In this document: in pieces, positions 1 through 12,012 of the stretch
Layout: the number at the start of each line of letters is the position of its first letter
How positions within the stretch are numbered: the first letter of the stretch is position 1
From: Diphasiastrum complanatum
Lineage: Eukaryota; Streptophyta; Lycopodiopsida; Lycopodiales; Lycopodiaceae
Direction of reading: 5' to 3'
Assembly (NCBI GenBank): GCA_029204225.1
Contig: MU831549.1
Span: forward strand, 124,001-188,000
DNA length: 64,000 nucleotides
The notes under the pieces: generated by a model
What the model was told of the DNA's origin: nothing
Seen by the model: the letters and a program-made list of their open reading frames with translations, nothing else
The model's database searches: none
Translations under genes and position numbers: made by a program

Positions 1-1039
1 ATAGTTCCTTGGAGAAATGACAGAAGTGTTTAGAAAATTGACTATTCCAACTATGGAAAAGATCTCAAATGAACTTTCGTTTGCAAGTTGCTTGCAATTG
101 CATCAAACAAAAAGTCACTGTCTATGGCAAGCTCAAATCTGCAAGCCGTTTTTCAAACTACTCTGAGGACGCTCAAAATTTTGTTCGGTGCATGTGTTCT
201 TGCTGTCTGTGCACACCTTAACGACTTTATCGTATAAGTTTATTCTTGAAACTTCAAGCTAGAGAGGACTAGCTAGAGAGGACATCATGAGCACGGTCGT
301 AGTATAGATATTTTGAGCTGTGCACAAATGTTGATGCATGGAGCTCATTTCTTTTATATGACAAATTTAAAAAAACTTAAATACAGTGCAATTTAGCACA
401 TATTACAAAGGCAGGGCTCTGTGGCTTGCCACAATGCACTTGTTTTATATGCTTGTAACGTGAAGAATCAAATTGGTTCTACTAATCTTCTAACGTCTTT
501 GCAATTGTTGCTTCTATTCCTCTTCAAGTGTTTTACGAGGTTTGCTTCACATAGGGAGAGAAACTCAATCATTTGTGTGTGTGTGTGTGTGTCTCCACGC
601 GCGCTCAACCGTCATTGGAGAGAAAAACTAGAAAGGCCCTCACCCATTTCACATAGAAAAGTGAGGTCCCTCATGCGAAATGCTTAACCACAGTGATAGT
701 GGGTTTCGCCCCTCGTGCACGGTGGGTGTATGAGCGCGGCCACAGCCACACGTTTTAAATTCCTTTTTTCTTGGGCCCCAAGTACCATGTGCCTGATACA
801 TTACACTGTAGTCAAAATTTCAAAACAAAATTTGCCTAATAATACTAAAAGTCAGTCCCTTACCTGATAGTGATCACGGGTTGCTTGAGGAATAAGGTGT
901 AGACCAAATTTCAATGTGCATGAAAATTTTGAGAGTGCCAAATTTCACTCCCTTTTTTGCAAGCACCACTTCGGGCGGCTCTGCCACTTTGATGCTACTG
1001 GGGGGCGAGCCCAAATTCTCGAAAACGTGGCTCTCATGG
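1..1039. other. Intergenic DNA with a short GT microsatellite
   Basis: No reading frame here looks like a gene. A (GT)9 run lies at 575-592. The left part is ordinary AT-rich plant-like DNA; 900-1039 borders the decayed small-gene copy but I see no homology to the other two copies there. Confidence 0.6.
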
Positions 1040-1276
1040 CCTTCTGATTATTTTATCCTCTTTGTCATTTCTCGGCTCCAGCTTGGAAGGAAGGATGGCC
1101 CAAATCAGCGAAAAAAGACATGCCCCGCGCACAAAGAAAAAGAGGAAGAGTGTTGCACTCTGAAGATGGCTAGCCCAGTAAGAGACGAGGGGCTTTCATG
1201 CTGATTTTTGTGCGGTCTTTTTCAGCATAATACATTTGAAGGGCTCGCCTGCTGCGCTTGATGAATCAGCCTCCAT
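1040..1276 (-). pseudogene. Decayed copy 1 of a small single-pass membrane protein gene
   Basis: This is one of three paralogous copies in the window; the others are at 25638-25949 and 43455-43832. The ATG is at 1276-1274 and the reading begins MEADSSSAAG, matching MEADSSSAAV of copy 3. After about 26 codons it hits TGA where the other copies continue into the His-Gly-Ser-Leu-Ala-Lys segment. DNA similarity continues to about 1040 through the stretch that encodes the hydrophobic segment and the Asp-Lys-Glu-Asp-Lys tail, but with small deletions that break the frame. The downstream part of the other copies is not recognisable. I infer a dead gene. The function of the family is unknown to me. 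Confidence 0.7.
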
Positions 1277-1790
1277 CTCTACTGACAAACCAAGCAAGGA
1301 TCTCACAGAAACAAAATGATGTCGAGATCTGCAGTAACTTGCTACAAGAACAAAAGGTCCGCTGATCAAGATCAGAAAATTCGAAGTCCCCAAGTGGATA
1401 TAACTTGCATCTTCGGAGTTACAAAATTATATATCGATTGGAACCATGAGGGTTAAAGTTTCTTCTGGAAGCGTATATAGGAAGTAGAGATGTAGCGATC
1501 AGTTATAGCTGGCAAAAAACTGATTTTTGTGTATATTTTATGCTGTTCACGCTCTAGAAACTAGGCCAATGAGCATTCCCTGTCACTAGCGAGAGAAGAG
1601 TCCACAAACATTTAATGGCAGACCTGCGAGAAAGGGCATGACCCACACGCACTCGTCCATCTTCTTCCAAGATTGCTCGTCTTCTCCTCTTGTGGATGTG
1701 GGTGGGGCCTGGGCCATCCAAGACGGGATGAGGAGCAATGCCGCGTTGGTTGGGACATCTCGCTATGTTTGACTTTGCAAAATACAATTA
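1277..1790 (-). promoter_or_regulatory. Conserved upstream region of small-gene copy 1
   Basis: Sequence upstream of the ATG resembles the upstream regions of copies 2 and 3 for about 500 bp. A degenerate TATA motif (CTATATACGC on the minus strand, 1471-1480) lies about 200 bp before the ATG, the same spacing as the better TATA boxes of the other copies. The 5' leader between TATA and ATG is also conserved. Homology fades near 1790. Confidence 0.55.
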
Positions 1791-1930
1791 ATGCACACCA
1801 TGGCTCCTTTGAGCTAGAGCTTGGCATTGTTTTCATGCATATTGCCAACTTATCTTCATTGCCAAGGAAAACAAGAACTATGCATTATTGTACCACAAAT
1901 GCCTTGCCATGTCATATTGTGGTATTTTAA

Positions 1931-2860
1931 TTATTATGATGATAACACGGTGAAAAAAAAAGAGAAATGACATGGAGACCCATTTTTTGCAATTTTTATT
2001 TTTATTTTTAAAACTGCCAATGTCCAAAATGCTTTGTAAATATACATTATCGTGTTGAAAAAATATCGTATTTTAACAAAAATTGTAATCATACTAAAAA
2101 ATTAAGATATAAATTTTAATAACATATTCAAATTTGCACATATTCGAAATTAATCAATTAAAAGCAAAATCATTTAATATAAAAAAATACTAAAATCAAC
2201 CAAAATAATTTATTCTACTTATTTAAAAAATTATCTAATAACAAATATTGCAAAATATTAAAACTTCTTGTTTGAAAGAGTTTGTTTTCAAAAAATAATT
2301 TCTTTTACATAAATTCAAATCAATATTTCCAAAAATTCTTGATTTTAAGAAAATAATATTTATAGAGATTCACAAAGATTTTTGTAACTAAGCTCTAGAA
2401 AATATAAATATTAACTAATAATTAATTTAAAAGAAATTACTTTAAACATCTAAAATTATATGACTTTTGAAAATATTTAATTTTTTTGGAAATAGGATCT
2501 TATCGTTAGTATCATAATTAAGAACTTGCAATTCTATTAATATATTTCAATATTTTGAAATACTAAAAAATATAATCAACTCTAATAATATTCTTAAATT
2601 TTTTGAGAATATGATTTTAAAGCTATACTAAACTGTCATTTCATAACAACATTCTTAAAATAAAAACATCATTAAAAAATAATATTAATTTACTCTAAAG
2701 AGTAACATTGTCAAAAAAAAATTCAAACATTTTATAAGAAATAATTTTAATAATATATACTAATTTAAAGACTTCATGACACAAAAGTTTGAAATTCAAA
2801 CAAAAATTTTAAAATCATAAGCGTTAGTTTTCAGTGTTTATATCTATTGATGTTGGCATA
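1931..2860. other. AT-rich non-coding block
   Basis: About 900 bp of very AT-rich DNA with many short A and T runs and no reading frame of note. It may be a matrix-attachment-like or decayed repeat region; nothing specific can be supported. Confidence 0.6.
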
Positions 2861-3040
2861 GGCTTTTTTCCTCTTATATGACTAGCATAACACAATGTTA
2901 GAATTTTGTTTGTTGTTGATGTGTCTATGCTCGGCATAGGATTTCAATTAAAACTTTTAGATTTTTAAGATGGCAAGTAGCTCATCCTCTTCCATTCATG
3001 TGGTTGTAACTCAATACGTAGGCGCCTAAATCATCATCTT

Positions 3041-4205
3041 TTGATGTTCCCAATGACAATGCTCTTTATGAAGCCACACCCTCATATTCTCGTCTCATTA
3101 TTTAAGTGGTTCACCATCATCAACATCATTCAAAATTCCTCAATTAGCTACTTATCAGGAAATAACTCCTATAACGAAACTTGTTACTATGTTAATTTCT
3201 CGTCTTTATATTCAAAAATTAGATAAACAATATTGTTTGATTGTTTTAATGAATATGAAGAATTATTGAGTGATGATTCACAGGATTCAATTCACTCAGT
3301 CACGGATTCAAGTAAATCTACCCTCGTCAGCTTGTTGATCCTCAACGTGCAAGCTCTTCACATATCTGAAGATGGTTCTCCTCTCAAAGTGAGCTTTATT
3401 ACAGCAAATCCAAGAGACCTATATTTATTGAAAATCTCGAATCTTCTAAAAGCGCAGAACCAGTTGAGGTAAATGAACAACCTATTTTCGAAGCGTATAT
3501 TCACAATCTAGAAATTCCTATACATTTTCAATCAGTTCAAGCAACTACAAGTGGCACAAGATCAATTTACAAATAAAACTTCAAATGAAAGGAGAAATAT
3601 AAAACAGACTTGAAATCTTCTCCAGTTTTGAGAAAAAGACAAAAACAGTTGATTACAGGACAAGAGATTTGGAATGTACGATTTATTTTTTGTTGTTCAT
3701 CCTCTTGCTTACAGATTTCAAGCATCAAGAAAATCAAGAAATTAAAATCCAATTTTTTTTAGGAATCAAAGACGAAAAGAATTATTGTTTATGTGCTAGA
3801 GTGACACCTGACAAAAAATTATATTCATATTTTCTAAATGCAATGGAGGTTGGTCGCAAAGCTTACAAAGTTGTTCATGCAGTTGGAAAAATTCACGGCT
3901 TCAAAGAACGCACACATGGCTTCAAAAGATCCAACATTACAAGGATCTCTACAGGGTTGAACTGTTTTTCTGGATGCTTTGAATGTTATGGCTTGGCTAA
4001 AGCATTTTGTAGATGTGCATGGAAAAAAATTACCACATTCATTATATTCTCACTTGCCAGATAATTTTATAAAATTGGAGATAGTCTTGATGTACAAAGA
4101 GCTGACCAATGATGAGAGTAGTGAAATCATGAAACTGTCACGACCGCGATTTCTACGTGATTCGGATGGAGTTCAGATGCGATCGCTGGACACTGCTAGT
4201 TGAGT
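3041..4205 (+). pseudogene. Decayed coding region, unrecognised
   Basis: Several overlapping short plus-strand frames (3041-3226, 3233-3472, 3669-4064, 3979-4203) follow one another with stops and frame changes, as expected for a degraded gene or transposon ORF. The last frame contains a protein-like stretch around FVDVHGKKLPHSLYSHLP followed by a charged segment ending near LTNDESSEIMKLS. I do not recognise a family and see no catalytic motif. It could equally be chance reading of AT-rich DNA in its first half. Confidence 0.3.
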
Positions 4206-4755
4206 CACTCCTACAGTCCTCCAGAATGTAGTCATACACTGCTAATCTACGTTTATAAATTAATGTAGCATTCAACAAATTCAACCAATGTGCGAAATTA
4301 AAATTAATGGGAGAATCAGACACACGAATAATAGCAGACACATTCGCATACAAGATCACACAACATAAAAGAAGACATGTGGTAAATGGCTACAAGGTCA
4401 TCTATTGATTTTTTTTTAATTCTTAGAGCATTGCATGCAGATCCACGCGGTGCATTGGCATGAGAGAAATATGGTTTCTCTCACAAATGGATGTCTCGCT
4501 TACTAGCGGACTTGTGGATCTCTATGGATCATGATCACACGTCTTGCACGCAGACGGACTTCTTGTCTGTATTTTCGTCTTGATTGCTTACTAGCATCAG
4601 ACTGTTTCATGTGTATATATGTATATGTCAAGTATCATCCAATATATAGTCGCTCTATGTAACTTTAAGATTAGAGTGATTAAGCATCTACAACTAATCA
4701 GAAAAATTACAAGAATGGCAGATTAGCCACGACCTAGAGTGTATCTGCAAATGTC
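4206..4755. other. Intergenic, no feature seen
   Basis: No coding frame, repeat or RNA gene was recognised in this stretch. Confidence 0.5.
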
Positions 4756-4759
4756 ATGC

Positions 4760-5400
4760 CATCAAATCAGATATCTATACTCTTGGGTACTTGCATAATC
4801 TTTGCTGGTACTCTTTGGAGCGTGAGGGCACAAAAGGTTTCGTTTCCGTCGTCTGACTTTCTCGTGTTAGACCGCGAAAGATTCTCGTTCGCAAATCTTT
4901 CACGTTCGTGTCTTCCCGTCAGGTGTTCGCGAGACTTTCGTGTTTCGTGTCTTCTTGACTTTCATGTTCGCGAACATTTTCGTCAGGCATAGGGCTGAAA
5001 GCTAGCAAAGCTTTGTAACTAGAAATGTTTTGTTTCTTCAGCTCCCTCTCAAAGCATGATAGCTTTACGATCCCGAGACTACTCCTCTGTCTCTCAAAGA
5101 GTCCTTTGTCCAGGGCTTCGGTGAAGATATTAGCAACCATGTCCTTCGTTCCGATGAAGGTGGTCTGCAGCATCTTCTTTTCAATTAGATCCCTGATCAA
5201 GTGGTACTTGATCGCAATGTGCTTCGTTCTAGAATGGAACACGAGATCTTTTGTCAGGTGTATTGTAGAGGTGTTGTCCATCTGCAAGACCAGGGGCTCG
5301 TTCCTTGTTTCACCCAATTCGTCCAGGAACTGCCTTAGCTAGATTATCTCGTTGGCCATCTTTGCTGCTGCAACATATTCTGCACGACCAGCTCAAACAT
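4760..5400 (-). pseudogene. Copia pol 3' fragment (RNase H and tail)
   Basis: Minus-strand reading gives the end of a Ty1/copia polyprotein. A segment equivalent to the common AEYVAAAK and WLRQFL motifs is readable in a shifted frame near 5390-5330. It continues in the 4919-5317 frame with LQMDNTSTIHLTKD, FHSRTKHIAIKYHLIRD and the terminal VANIFTEALDKGLFE. This is the RNase H domain and C-terminal end of copia pol. At least one frameshift separates the two pieces, and no reverse transcriptase, integrase or LTR accompanies it. The residues differ from the copia element at 6284-10428, so it is a separate lineage. Confidence 0.8.
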
Positions 5401-5596
5401 GCTAGATATTTTAGCCGAATAGATCTCAGATCTCGATATCCCAAATTCGAATAGCTAAAGGCGATGAGCACAAAACAGCTTTTCGAACACGGTATGGGAG
5501 TCACAAATTCAGGGTGATGTGGTACATTTATTCTTTTACTGCTATACCTCTCTTTGGAAATCTATGTCTGGTCTCTTTATTGCAAGGCTTCTTTCA

Positions 5597-5789
5597 ACAA
5601 CTTTCGAAGCTATGCTCAACATACGTATGAACATGGGCCGTTGTCGTTTTTTTCAACAGCTTTCAAAAAACAATGATGGTCCATGCTCATTCCTATGTTG
5701 AGCATAGCACAATAACTTTTATTATGCTCAACATAGCAAAAGGAACTTCCATGTCCGCTCTTTTGCTATGCTCAGCATAGTAAAAGAGC
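5597..5789 (-). repeat. Foldback element rich in CTATGCT/AGCATAG palindromes
   Basis: The segment holds near-perfect 15-bp palindromes of the form CTATG-TTGAG-CATAG at 5693-5707, 5722-5736 and 5766-5780, plus a partial one near 5609-5623. The last sits in a 33-bp hairpin (5757-5789) whose 16-base arms differ at one base. A diverged reverse-complement copy lies at 13435-13562. This suggests a small non-coding foldback or MITE-type repeat. Confidence 0.6.
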
Positions 5790-6283
5790 AAAAAATATTT
5801 ACCATATTCACCGAAACACACTTCATATATATCTTGAATAGTTCCTACACACTCAAGCTCTCCCGAGATTGGAGTTTGGTCTCGTGCACTACTCCGACTT
5901 TCTTGATTGAAAGATGCCATCACACCACAATCATAAGCTCATCATTTCATATCAACTCGGTCAATGCGATGATGACGACCATATGTCCACATTGCACTAT
6001 TTTTTCAATACTGTCACATATTAATTGTAATTAAGACAATAATAAATCATTGTACAAGTACATTGTATTTTATTAAAAAGAAAACAATAAACAAACCTTG
6101 GTAGGTAGCTGGGAGTTGGTGACGAGAAGCATTTCGGAAAGCCACACCAGTTTGGCTTTCAATTTGGCGAAAGAGCGGCAGGTGGCCTGGTAAGCCAAAA
6201 ATTGCAGGTCATTATTTTTTATTTCTGACATCACAGTTGGCTTTGGCATACACTTTTAACCTACAGGTGGAGTTTCAAGCAGT
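5790..6283. other. DNA upstream of copia element 1; no 5' LTR found
   Basis: I looked here for a copy of the LTR-like sequence that follows the element at about 10520-10760 and did not find it. There is no clear primer binding site either. The 5' LTR of copia element 1 therefore appears lost or too diverged to see. Confidence 0.5.
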
Positions 6284-7140
6284 TTGAAAATGGAAAACAT
6301 CAATGAGGCAATTTTGGACGAAGCAAGCAAACTTGATGAGGCTTCTAACTACAACATCTGGAAATTCAAAATAAAGAGCATTTTGATAGAGAAAGTGTTA
6401 TGGGAGATCGTGGCAGGTATTGAAGTCCGGCCAAATACCACTCCTGGTGATATGAGGGCCTTTGATAAACAGGCATAGAGAACATTGTCCTTGATCAATC
6501 TTTCAGTGAAAGACCATGTGATCACTCATATAAGTGATGCCACGACGGCTAGGGGAGCTTGGGAAGCTCTTAGAATGCAATTTCAAACTTGCAATCCAGC
6601 TCGGGCCATGTTCTTGAAGTCGAGATTGAATGCAGTAAGGATGGAAGAAAGTGAATCAGTGGGATCTTTCTTCACCAAGATAAAGGAGCTGAGAGATCAA
6701 CTTGTGGCAATTGGAGACCAATTAGGGACGTTGAATTGGTACATACCACAATGAGCGGTGTCTCGGAAGGGCTACAGATGTTTGTGAGCGGCATTGCTTC
6801 GAGGGAGAGATTGCCTACTTTTGAAGACTTCCACAGAATCATGTTGCAAGAAGAGCAGCGTTGCGAAGTGGTGAAGTCAAGGCAAACCCCACAGGAGGAT
6901 CAAGCCTTGCTTGCTAAAGGCAAGCAGAAAGGATGGAAAAGGATTCCCAAGAAATCCAAGGATGATGATGATGAGGGAGAGTCGTCATCAAAAGGGACAA
7001 AGAAGAAGAAAGACAAATGTTACTATTGCCACAAAACGGGTCATTGGGCACACAAATGTTACAAGAAGAAAGTGGACATAAAAGCGGGAAAAGTGACTCA
7101 ACAAGGCAACATTGCCGAAGATGATGGAGAAGATGATGAG
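6284..7140 (+). pseudogene. Copia gag (capsid-like region and zinc knuckle)
   Basis: The reading starts at ATG 6284 (MENINEAILDEASK) and covers a copia-type capsid region, including ARGAWEALRMQF and LKSRLNAVRMEE. A TAG at 6476-6478 stands where Gln is likely, and the frame shifts near 6735. The region ends with a lysine-rich stretch and a CCHC knuckle, CYYCHKTGHWAHKC (CX2CX4HX4C), at about 7018-7059. In an intact element Gag coats the RNA and forms the particle. Stop and frameshift make this copy non-functional. Confidence 0.85.
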
Positions 7141-7605
7141 ACAAGTGTCTTCTCATCGGCATTGGCATCCCAAGTTGATGATGATGCCAGATGGTTCATA
7201 GATTTAGGCACCACAAGTCATATGACTGGGAAACGTGATTGGTTTGAGAAATTCCTACCAATCCATGATGGGGATAAGGTCACTCAAGCCAATGGAGAGA
7301 AATGCCAAATATAGGGTGTGGGCAATGTACCTGTGCAGTTTCCTGATGGTAAAATCAAGAACATCCCTAATGTGCTTTATGTTCCTAGACTCAAAAAGAG
7401 TTTGCTTTTTGTTGGTGTAATGGCAAATCAACATCTTAAAGTTGAATTTGTCAAGGATGGATGCCTTATGAGGGATATGAACCACAATCATAAAGTGGTG
7501 GCGAAAGGTTATAGAGATAGTAACTGTGGCCGTTATAAATTGGATGCTACAAAACTAGGAGAATATGGTTTGGCTATCTCAACAACATCTCAATCTGAGT
7601 TGTGA
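7141..7605 (+). pseudogene. Copia protease and pre-integrase segment
   Basis: The aspartic protease motif reads WFIDLGTTSHMTG, where copia elements usually have D-S-G-A at the active site; Ser is replaced by Leu (codon TTA, one C-to-T step from TCA). It is followed by the VLYVPRLKKSLL region typical of the protease C-terminus. A TAG at 7312-7314 and a TGA at 7603-7605 interrupt the frame, the latter in front of HKILGHLNYGRL where Trp is usual. Confidence 0.8.
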
Positions 7606-7623
7606 CACAAAATACTTGGTCAT

Positions 7624-9963
7624 TTGAACTATGGGAGATTGAGATTTATGGCGAAGCTGAAGATGGTAATAGGGTTATCGGCATTGCAGGATGATCATCA
7701 TGCAATATGTGAAGGATGCGTCATGGGAAAGCATCATAGGGAGACATTCAAGAAAGATGGAGATGCAAGAGCTAAGAAACCGTTGGAACTTATTTACAGC
7801 GACCTGTGTGGCCCAATGAAGACCGTGTCATTTGGGAAAGCATATTATTTTATGACTTTCATAGATGATTACTCTAGGAGGACATGGATTTATTTATTGA
7901 AGAAGAAATCTGACACTTTTACTCGCTTCAAGGAGTTCAAGACTTTGGTAGAAAACCAACTAGATGCACGCATCAAAGTGCTAAGATCTGATAGAGGGGG
8001 AGAATACAAATCTGATGATTTTGAGGACTTTTGCAAGGAGCACGACATCAAAAGACAATTCACACAGTCACACATGCCGCATAGTAATGGTGTAGCTGAA
8101 AGGAAAAACATGACTATTATGGAGAGTGCACGCTCCATGATGAAGCAAATGGGCTTGACCGATTCACTTTGGTCAGAAGCGTGCAGTGCGGCAACGTTCT
8201 TGCAAAATAGGAGTCCTACAGTTGCGGTTCCAAATGTGACTCCTAAAGAAGCATTTACAGGAATAAAGCCAAAAATCGACAAGTTTTGTGTCGTTGGATG
8301 TAAGGCCTATATACATGTGCCAAAGGAGGAGCGAAAGAAACTTGATGCCAAAGCAATCAAGTGTATCTTCATCGGTTATGACAAGAGGACGAAGGCATAC
8401 AGGTGTTTTGATCCTGTAATGAACAAGATTCACATTAGCAAAGATGTGATCTTTGATGAGATGCATAGGTATGAAGATGAAGACCATGCAAGTGGTGAAA
8501 GCATAAAAAATATTCTCACAATTTTGGAAGAAGAAGATGAAGAAGACGCTCCACAAGATGATGCACGTGAAGACGAGAGTCGAGAGGGTGAGTATGAAAG
8601 GACATCACTTATTCAAGAGCCTAGGGGGAGGTACTTGCCAATAGGAGCAATAAAGGAGAAACTGGTTGGAAGTAAGAGACATTACTTAGACACTCCTTGG
8701 GATACATACTCTCTACATAGTGTATCACCTGAATCTAAGATACCAAAATGGTATGAAAAGATCATGAAAGACGCAAAGCTAAATCAACCAGGATCTAGCA
8801 CACAAGGAGAAGTGAGAAGATCAACGTGGGAAAGGAAGTCTCCCGATCGTTATCATGTGAACTATGCCCTAATGAGCGACATTTTGAAGTGTCAAGAGCC
8901 ATCAACCTTTGATGAGACAAAAGATCACAAACAGTGGCAAAGGGCAATGGAAGAGGAAATAGAATCCATCCACAACCATGATACATGGGAGTTGGTTGAT
9001 CTACCACTTAGAAAGAAACCCATTGACAACAGATGGGTGTTTAGAACAAAGTTTCATGCGGATGGCACGATAGCAAAGCATAAGGCACACCTAGTAGTGA
9101 AGGGTTATGAGCAAAGCAAAGGAATTGACTATGAAGAGACATTTGCTCCAGTGGCTAAGTGGACTACGCTACGCCTTATCATTGCCCTAGCATCTCATTT
9201 TGGGTGGAAGATCCATCAAATGGATGTGAAGTCCGCATTTTTGAATGGTGACTTAGAGGAAGAAGTTTACGTGGTCCAACCGCAGGGCTTCATGGCAAAA
9301 GGGCAAGAACAGAAGGTATGTAAACTACACAAAGCACTTTATGGCCTTAAGCAAGCGCCACGCGCATGGTATGGACGCATTGACAATTACTTTCTTTCTC
9401 ATGGGTTTGTAAGAACAAATTTAGATCCAAATCTTTATGTTCTTATAAACGATGATAGCATTGCCTTGATTGTACTTTATGTTGATGATATCATTATCAC
9501 GGGCAATGATGAGAACCTCACTCGTTCTATCAAAGCCAACCTATGCAAGCAGTTTGAGATGACAGATTTAGATCTTATGCACTACTGCTTGGGTGTCGAA
9601 GTATGGCAAACTGGCAGTGATATCAGGTTATGTCAAAACAAGTATGTGGGCGAGGTATTGGAGAGATTTCACATGACAGAGTGCAAACCTTCCATCACCC
9701 CTTGCGAAGCTGGTAAGAAATTATCTCATATTGATGATAGTGCACATGTTGACGCTACTCTATTTCGTCAACTTGTTGGGAATTTGATATATCTTACGAC
9801 TACACGTCCTGATATCTGCTATGCTGTAAGTTTGATTAGCCAATTCATGTCATCACTCACTATGGACCATTGGAAAGCTGCAAAAAGGATTTTGAGGTAT
9901 GTGAAAGGTACACCTAACCTTGGCCTAATCTACAAAAGACAAAGTGCTTTACCTAAGTTGTAG
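7624..9963 (+). pseudogene. Copia integrase and reverse transcriptase, longest open stretch (779 codons)
   Basis: The integrase zinc-binding part is present (HLNYGRL just upstream, then CEGCVMGKHH). The catalytic core shows Asp in IYSDLCGP, Asp in RSDRGGEYKS and Glu in NGVAERKN. The reverse transcriptase follows from about 8930, with WVFRTKFHADG, QMDVKSAFLNGDLEEEVY, ALYGLKQAPRAWY and the catalytic LYVDDIIITG near 9475. The linker between the two is acidic. The frame ends at TAG 9961-9963; the sister copy has Gln (CAG) there, so this is a nonsense change rather than a natural end. The start given is simply the first usable codon after the TGA at 7603. Confidence 0.92.
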
Positions 9964-10428
9964 GGTTGTGTTGACACTGATTGGGCAAGAAGTATAGATG
10001 ATAGAAAGTCAACAATAGGTTATGCCTTCAATTTTGGCAGCGGTTGTTTTTTATGGTCTAGCAAGAAGCAAGATACTATTTCTCTTTCTTCTACAGAAGC
10101 CGAATATAAAGCGTTAAGTTCTGCTACCCAGAAAGCTGTTTGGCTACGTAAGTTGTTATGTGAGATTGGCATGAAGCAGGTAAATCCTACTCTTATTTTC
10201 TGTGACAGTCAAAGTGGAATACAATTGGCTAAGAATCATGTCTTTCACGCTAGGACAAAACATATTGAGGTAAAATATCACTTTGTGCGTGAGAAACTAC
10301 AATCTGAAGATATAATTATTGTACATTGTTCTACGTTGTTACAAGTTGCTGATATATTTACGAAAGCTTTAAGTAAAGAAAAGTTTGAAATGTTTAGAGC
10401 CAAACTTGGCTTAGATCTGGTTATGTAA
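9964..10428 (+). pseudogene. Copia RNase H and polyprotein C-terminus
   Basis: In the same frame as the upstream integrase-RT and cut from it only by the TAG at 9961. It shows the copia RNase H features DTDWARSIDDRKST, SLSSTEAEYKAL and CDSQSGIQLAKN, then the end of the protein at DIFTKALSKEKFE and LGLDLVM. The stop TAA at 10426-10428 is probably the natural end. Confidence 0.88.
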
Positions 10429-10507
10429 AAAGCTTTTACTTGTAATACTATCATAGAGGTATGTTCCATGAATAAAGTAAACTCTAAAATAAAGAGAGGC
10501 GTTTATC

Positions 10508-10760
10508 ATTGAGGGAGAGAGTTAAAATAACAATGATCGACTTATACAGTGCTTTCTTATTTCGACGGCACCACGTGTGCTTAGTTCTAGAATTATCGGG
10601 CCGTCTTTCTTTTACGAGCCCTTTGAGTGCTTTTAAGTAACTTTATCTTTGTACTTACTAAGCAATTGAATATACAGTTTGAGGTGAGCTATTCGGTTGT
10701 CTTGTCTTGTTGCACTTGATGTTGTGTTGTGGTGTTTGATCCGGTCGGGTGTTTAAACTG
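10508..10760 (+). repeat. Probable copia 1 polypurine tract and 3' LTR
   Basis: A purine run (TGAGGGAGAGAG) is followed by TTAAAATAACAATGATCGAC. The following 230 bp is shared in reverse complement with about 47940-48165, beside the paralogous copia fragment. Shared parts include the segment around CTAGAATTATCGGGCCGTC and the end near TGTTGCACTTGATG. The exact termini are not clear and no partner LTR is present in front of the element. Confidence 0.55.
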
Positions 10761-10869
10761 TGTTTCTTAACTACACTTGCACTAAACACCCCTCGGCCAT
10801 GCTTCCCTCTGGTCTTGCCTTTTGACGCACAAAATCTTTCAAAACTCTCTCCAAAAAAACATCCACCTA

Positions 10870-11810
10870 CATTTATTGCATGATGAGAGCAATGTTCAAT
10901 GACAGAGAAAAAAAAAGGATGCTAAATCTATTGAAGCCACAAAAACCAAAATCATATGTTTTCTACCTTGAATGCATAGAACCAGCAATACCAATTTCTT
11001 GGATCAAGTGCACAAGTAGATGCACTTGTATGTCCAAGATGGAGGTTGGAAAATCTCTCTCAAACATACATACAACCTCCACTATATTTTCATGTTTTGT
11101 TTCCACATATATCTCACGAATCTCCTTGTCACACATGTGAAACTACAGTACTTTGGACCTTGAATGAGTGCATTTAATGCCTCACAAGAGTGATTGATTA
11201 ATTTATCACAAAACAATGCAAACTAGACACACACAACTGAGATCTAGATTGGCAATTTAGCATAAATCAATCAAGAGCAACCTTTAATCATTAATCAAAC
11301 ACAAAGTATAGCCCACACACGTCTGGAACAGTACATAGTATGGCCTGTACTGAAAACAAAGATAAAATCACTTTGATCTTGCTTGGATCCAAAAAAACAT
11401 CAAGTACATAGAGTAGAAACTTGAGTTTTGCCAATGAGCTCTCAAAAATAATCTAAGTGCTCACTATGGAGTGTCTCCTACATACAAAAGTCTCTTCCTT
11501 TGTAAATTTAGGTGAATTTCCAGCATGTAATATGGAAGCTAACTTGCCTTTCTTGCCCTAATTTGCAACCCTAGACTCATTCCTAGAGTCATGCCAAGTA
11601 GGTGGCTAGTTGGTCAAATCAAGGATGTAGGTCCTATAAACTAGGAATCACTGCCAAATTGACTTGACCAACTCATTAGACTTCATCTAACCTATACTAG
11701 GATAGGTTTCCCACGTGGCTCCATGGCTTCACAAATGTGAGACCCACTTATGTACATTTTACATGATTTTTTTTCAAGCTAGATTTGTCAAATTTTGGCA
11801 ATTTCTCACA
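10870..11810 (-). repeat. Probable LTR of an older minus-strand copia element
   Basis: On the minus strand, a purine tract (GCTAAATTTGAGGAG, 11811-11825) is followed by TGTGAGAAATTGCC, a typical polypurine tract and LTR start. The LTR would run leftwards from 11810; its left edge is not resolved and 10870 is only a working limit. No second LTR is seen. Confidence 0.45.
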
Positions 11811-12012
11811 CTCCTCAAATTTAGCTTGATCTATTTACAACTCTCTTTTCTAGATGAATGAATGATTTAGAAGTGTCTAAAAAATCCAGTTACAGACAAG
11901 GAACTTTTGAGACTCCAATAGAGAATGATGTCCATGAAGGATCTTTCACCACCTCTTAAAGATGTTCCATAAAAGTGTTTATATACATGTAGCACACTTC
12001 AAAAACTATACA

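Larger units (their letters stand above)
6284..10760 (+). mobile_element. Ty1/copia retrotransposon 1, broken, lacking a recognisable 5' LTR
   Basis: The domain order is GAG, zinc knuckle, protease, integrase, reverse transcriptase, RNase H, which is the Ty1/copia order (integrase before RT). The body is nearly full length. It is interrupted by TAG at 6476, a frameshift near 6735, TAG at 7312, TGA at 7603 and TAG at 9961. A purine-rich tract (about 10508-10516) and an LTR-like sequence follow. A paralogous, more decayed copy lies on the minus strand at 47940-48450 and 54728-56425. The element is inactive as read. Confidence 0.9.

Noticed and set aside
421-687. 88-codon open frame at the left end
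   Set aside because: It spans a GT microsatellite (VCVCVCV residues) and has no protein-like conservation.
6284-9963. TAG readthrough or altered code in the retroelements
   Set aside because: TGA, TAA and frameshifts also occur, and the sister copy has CAG at a TAG site; ordinary mutation is enough.
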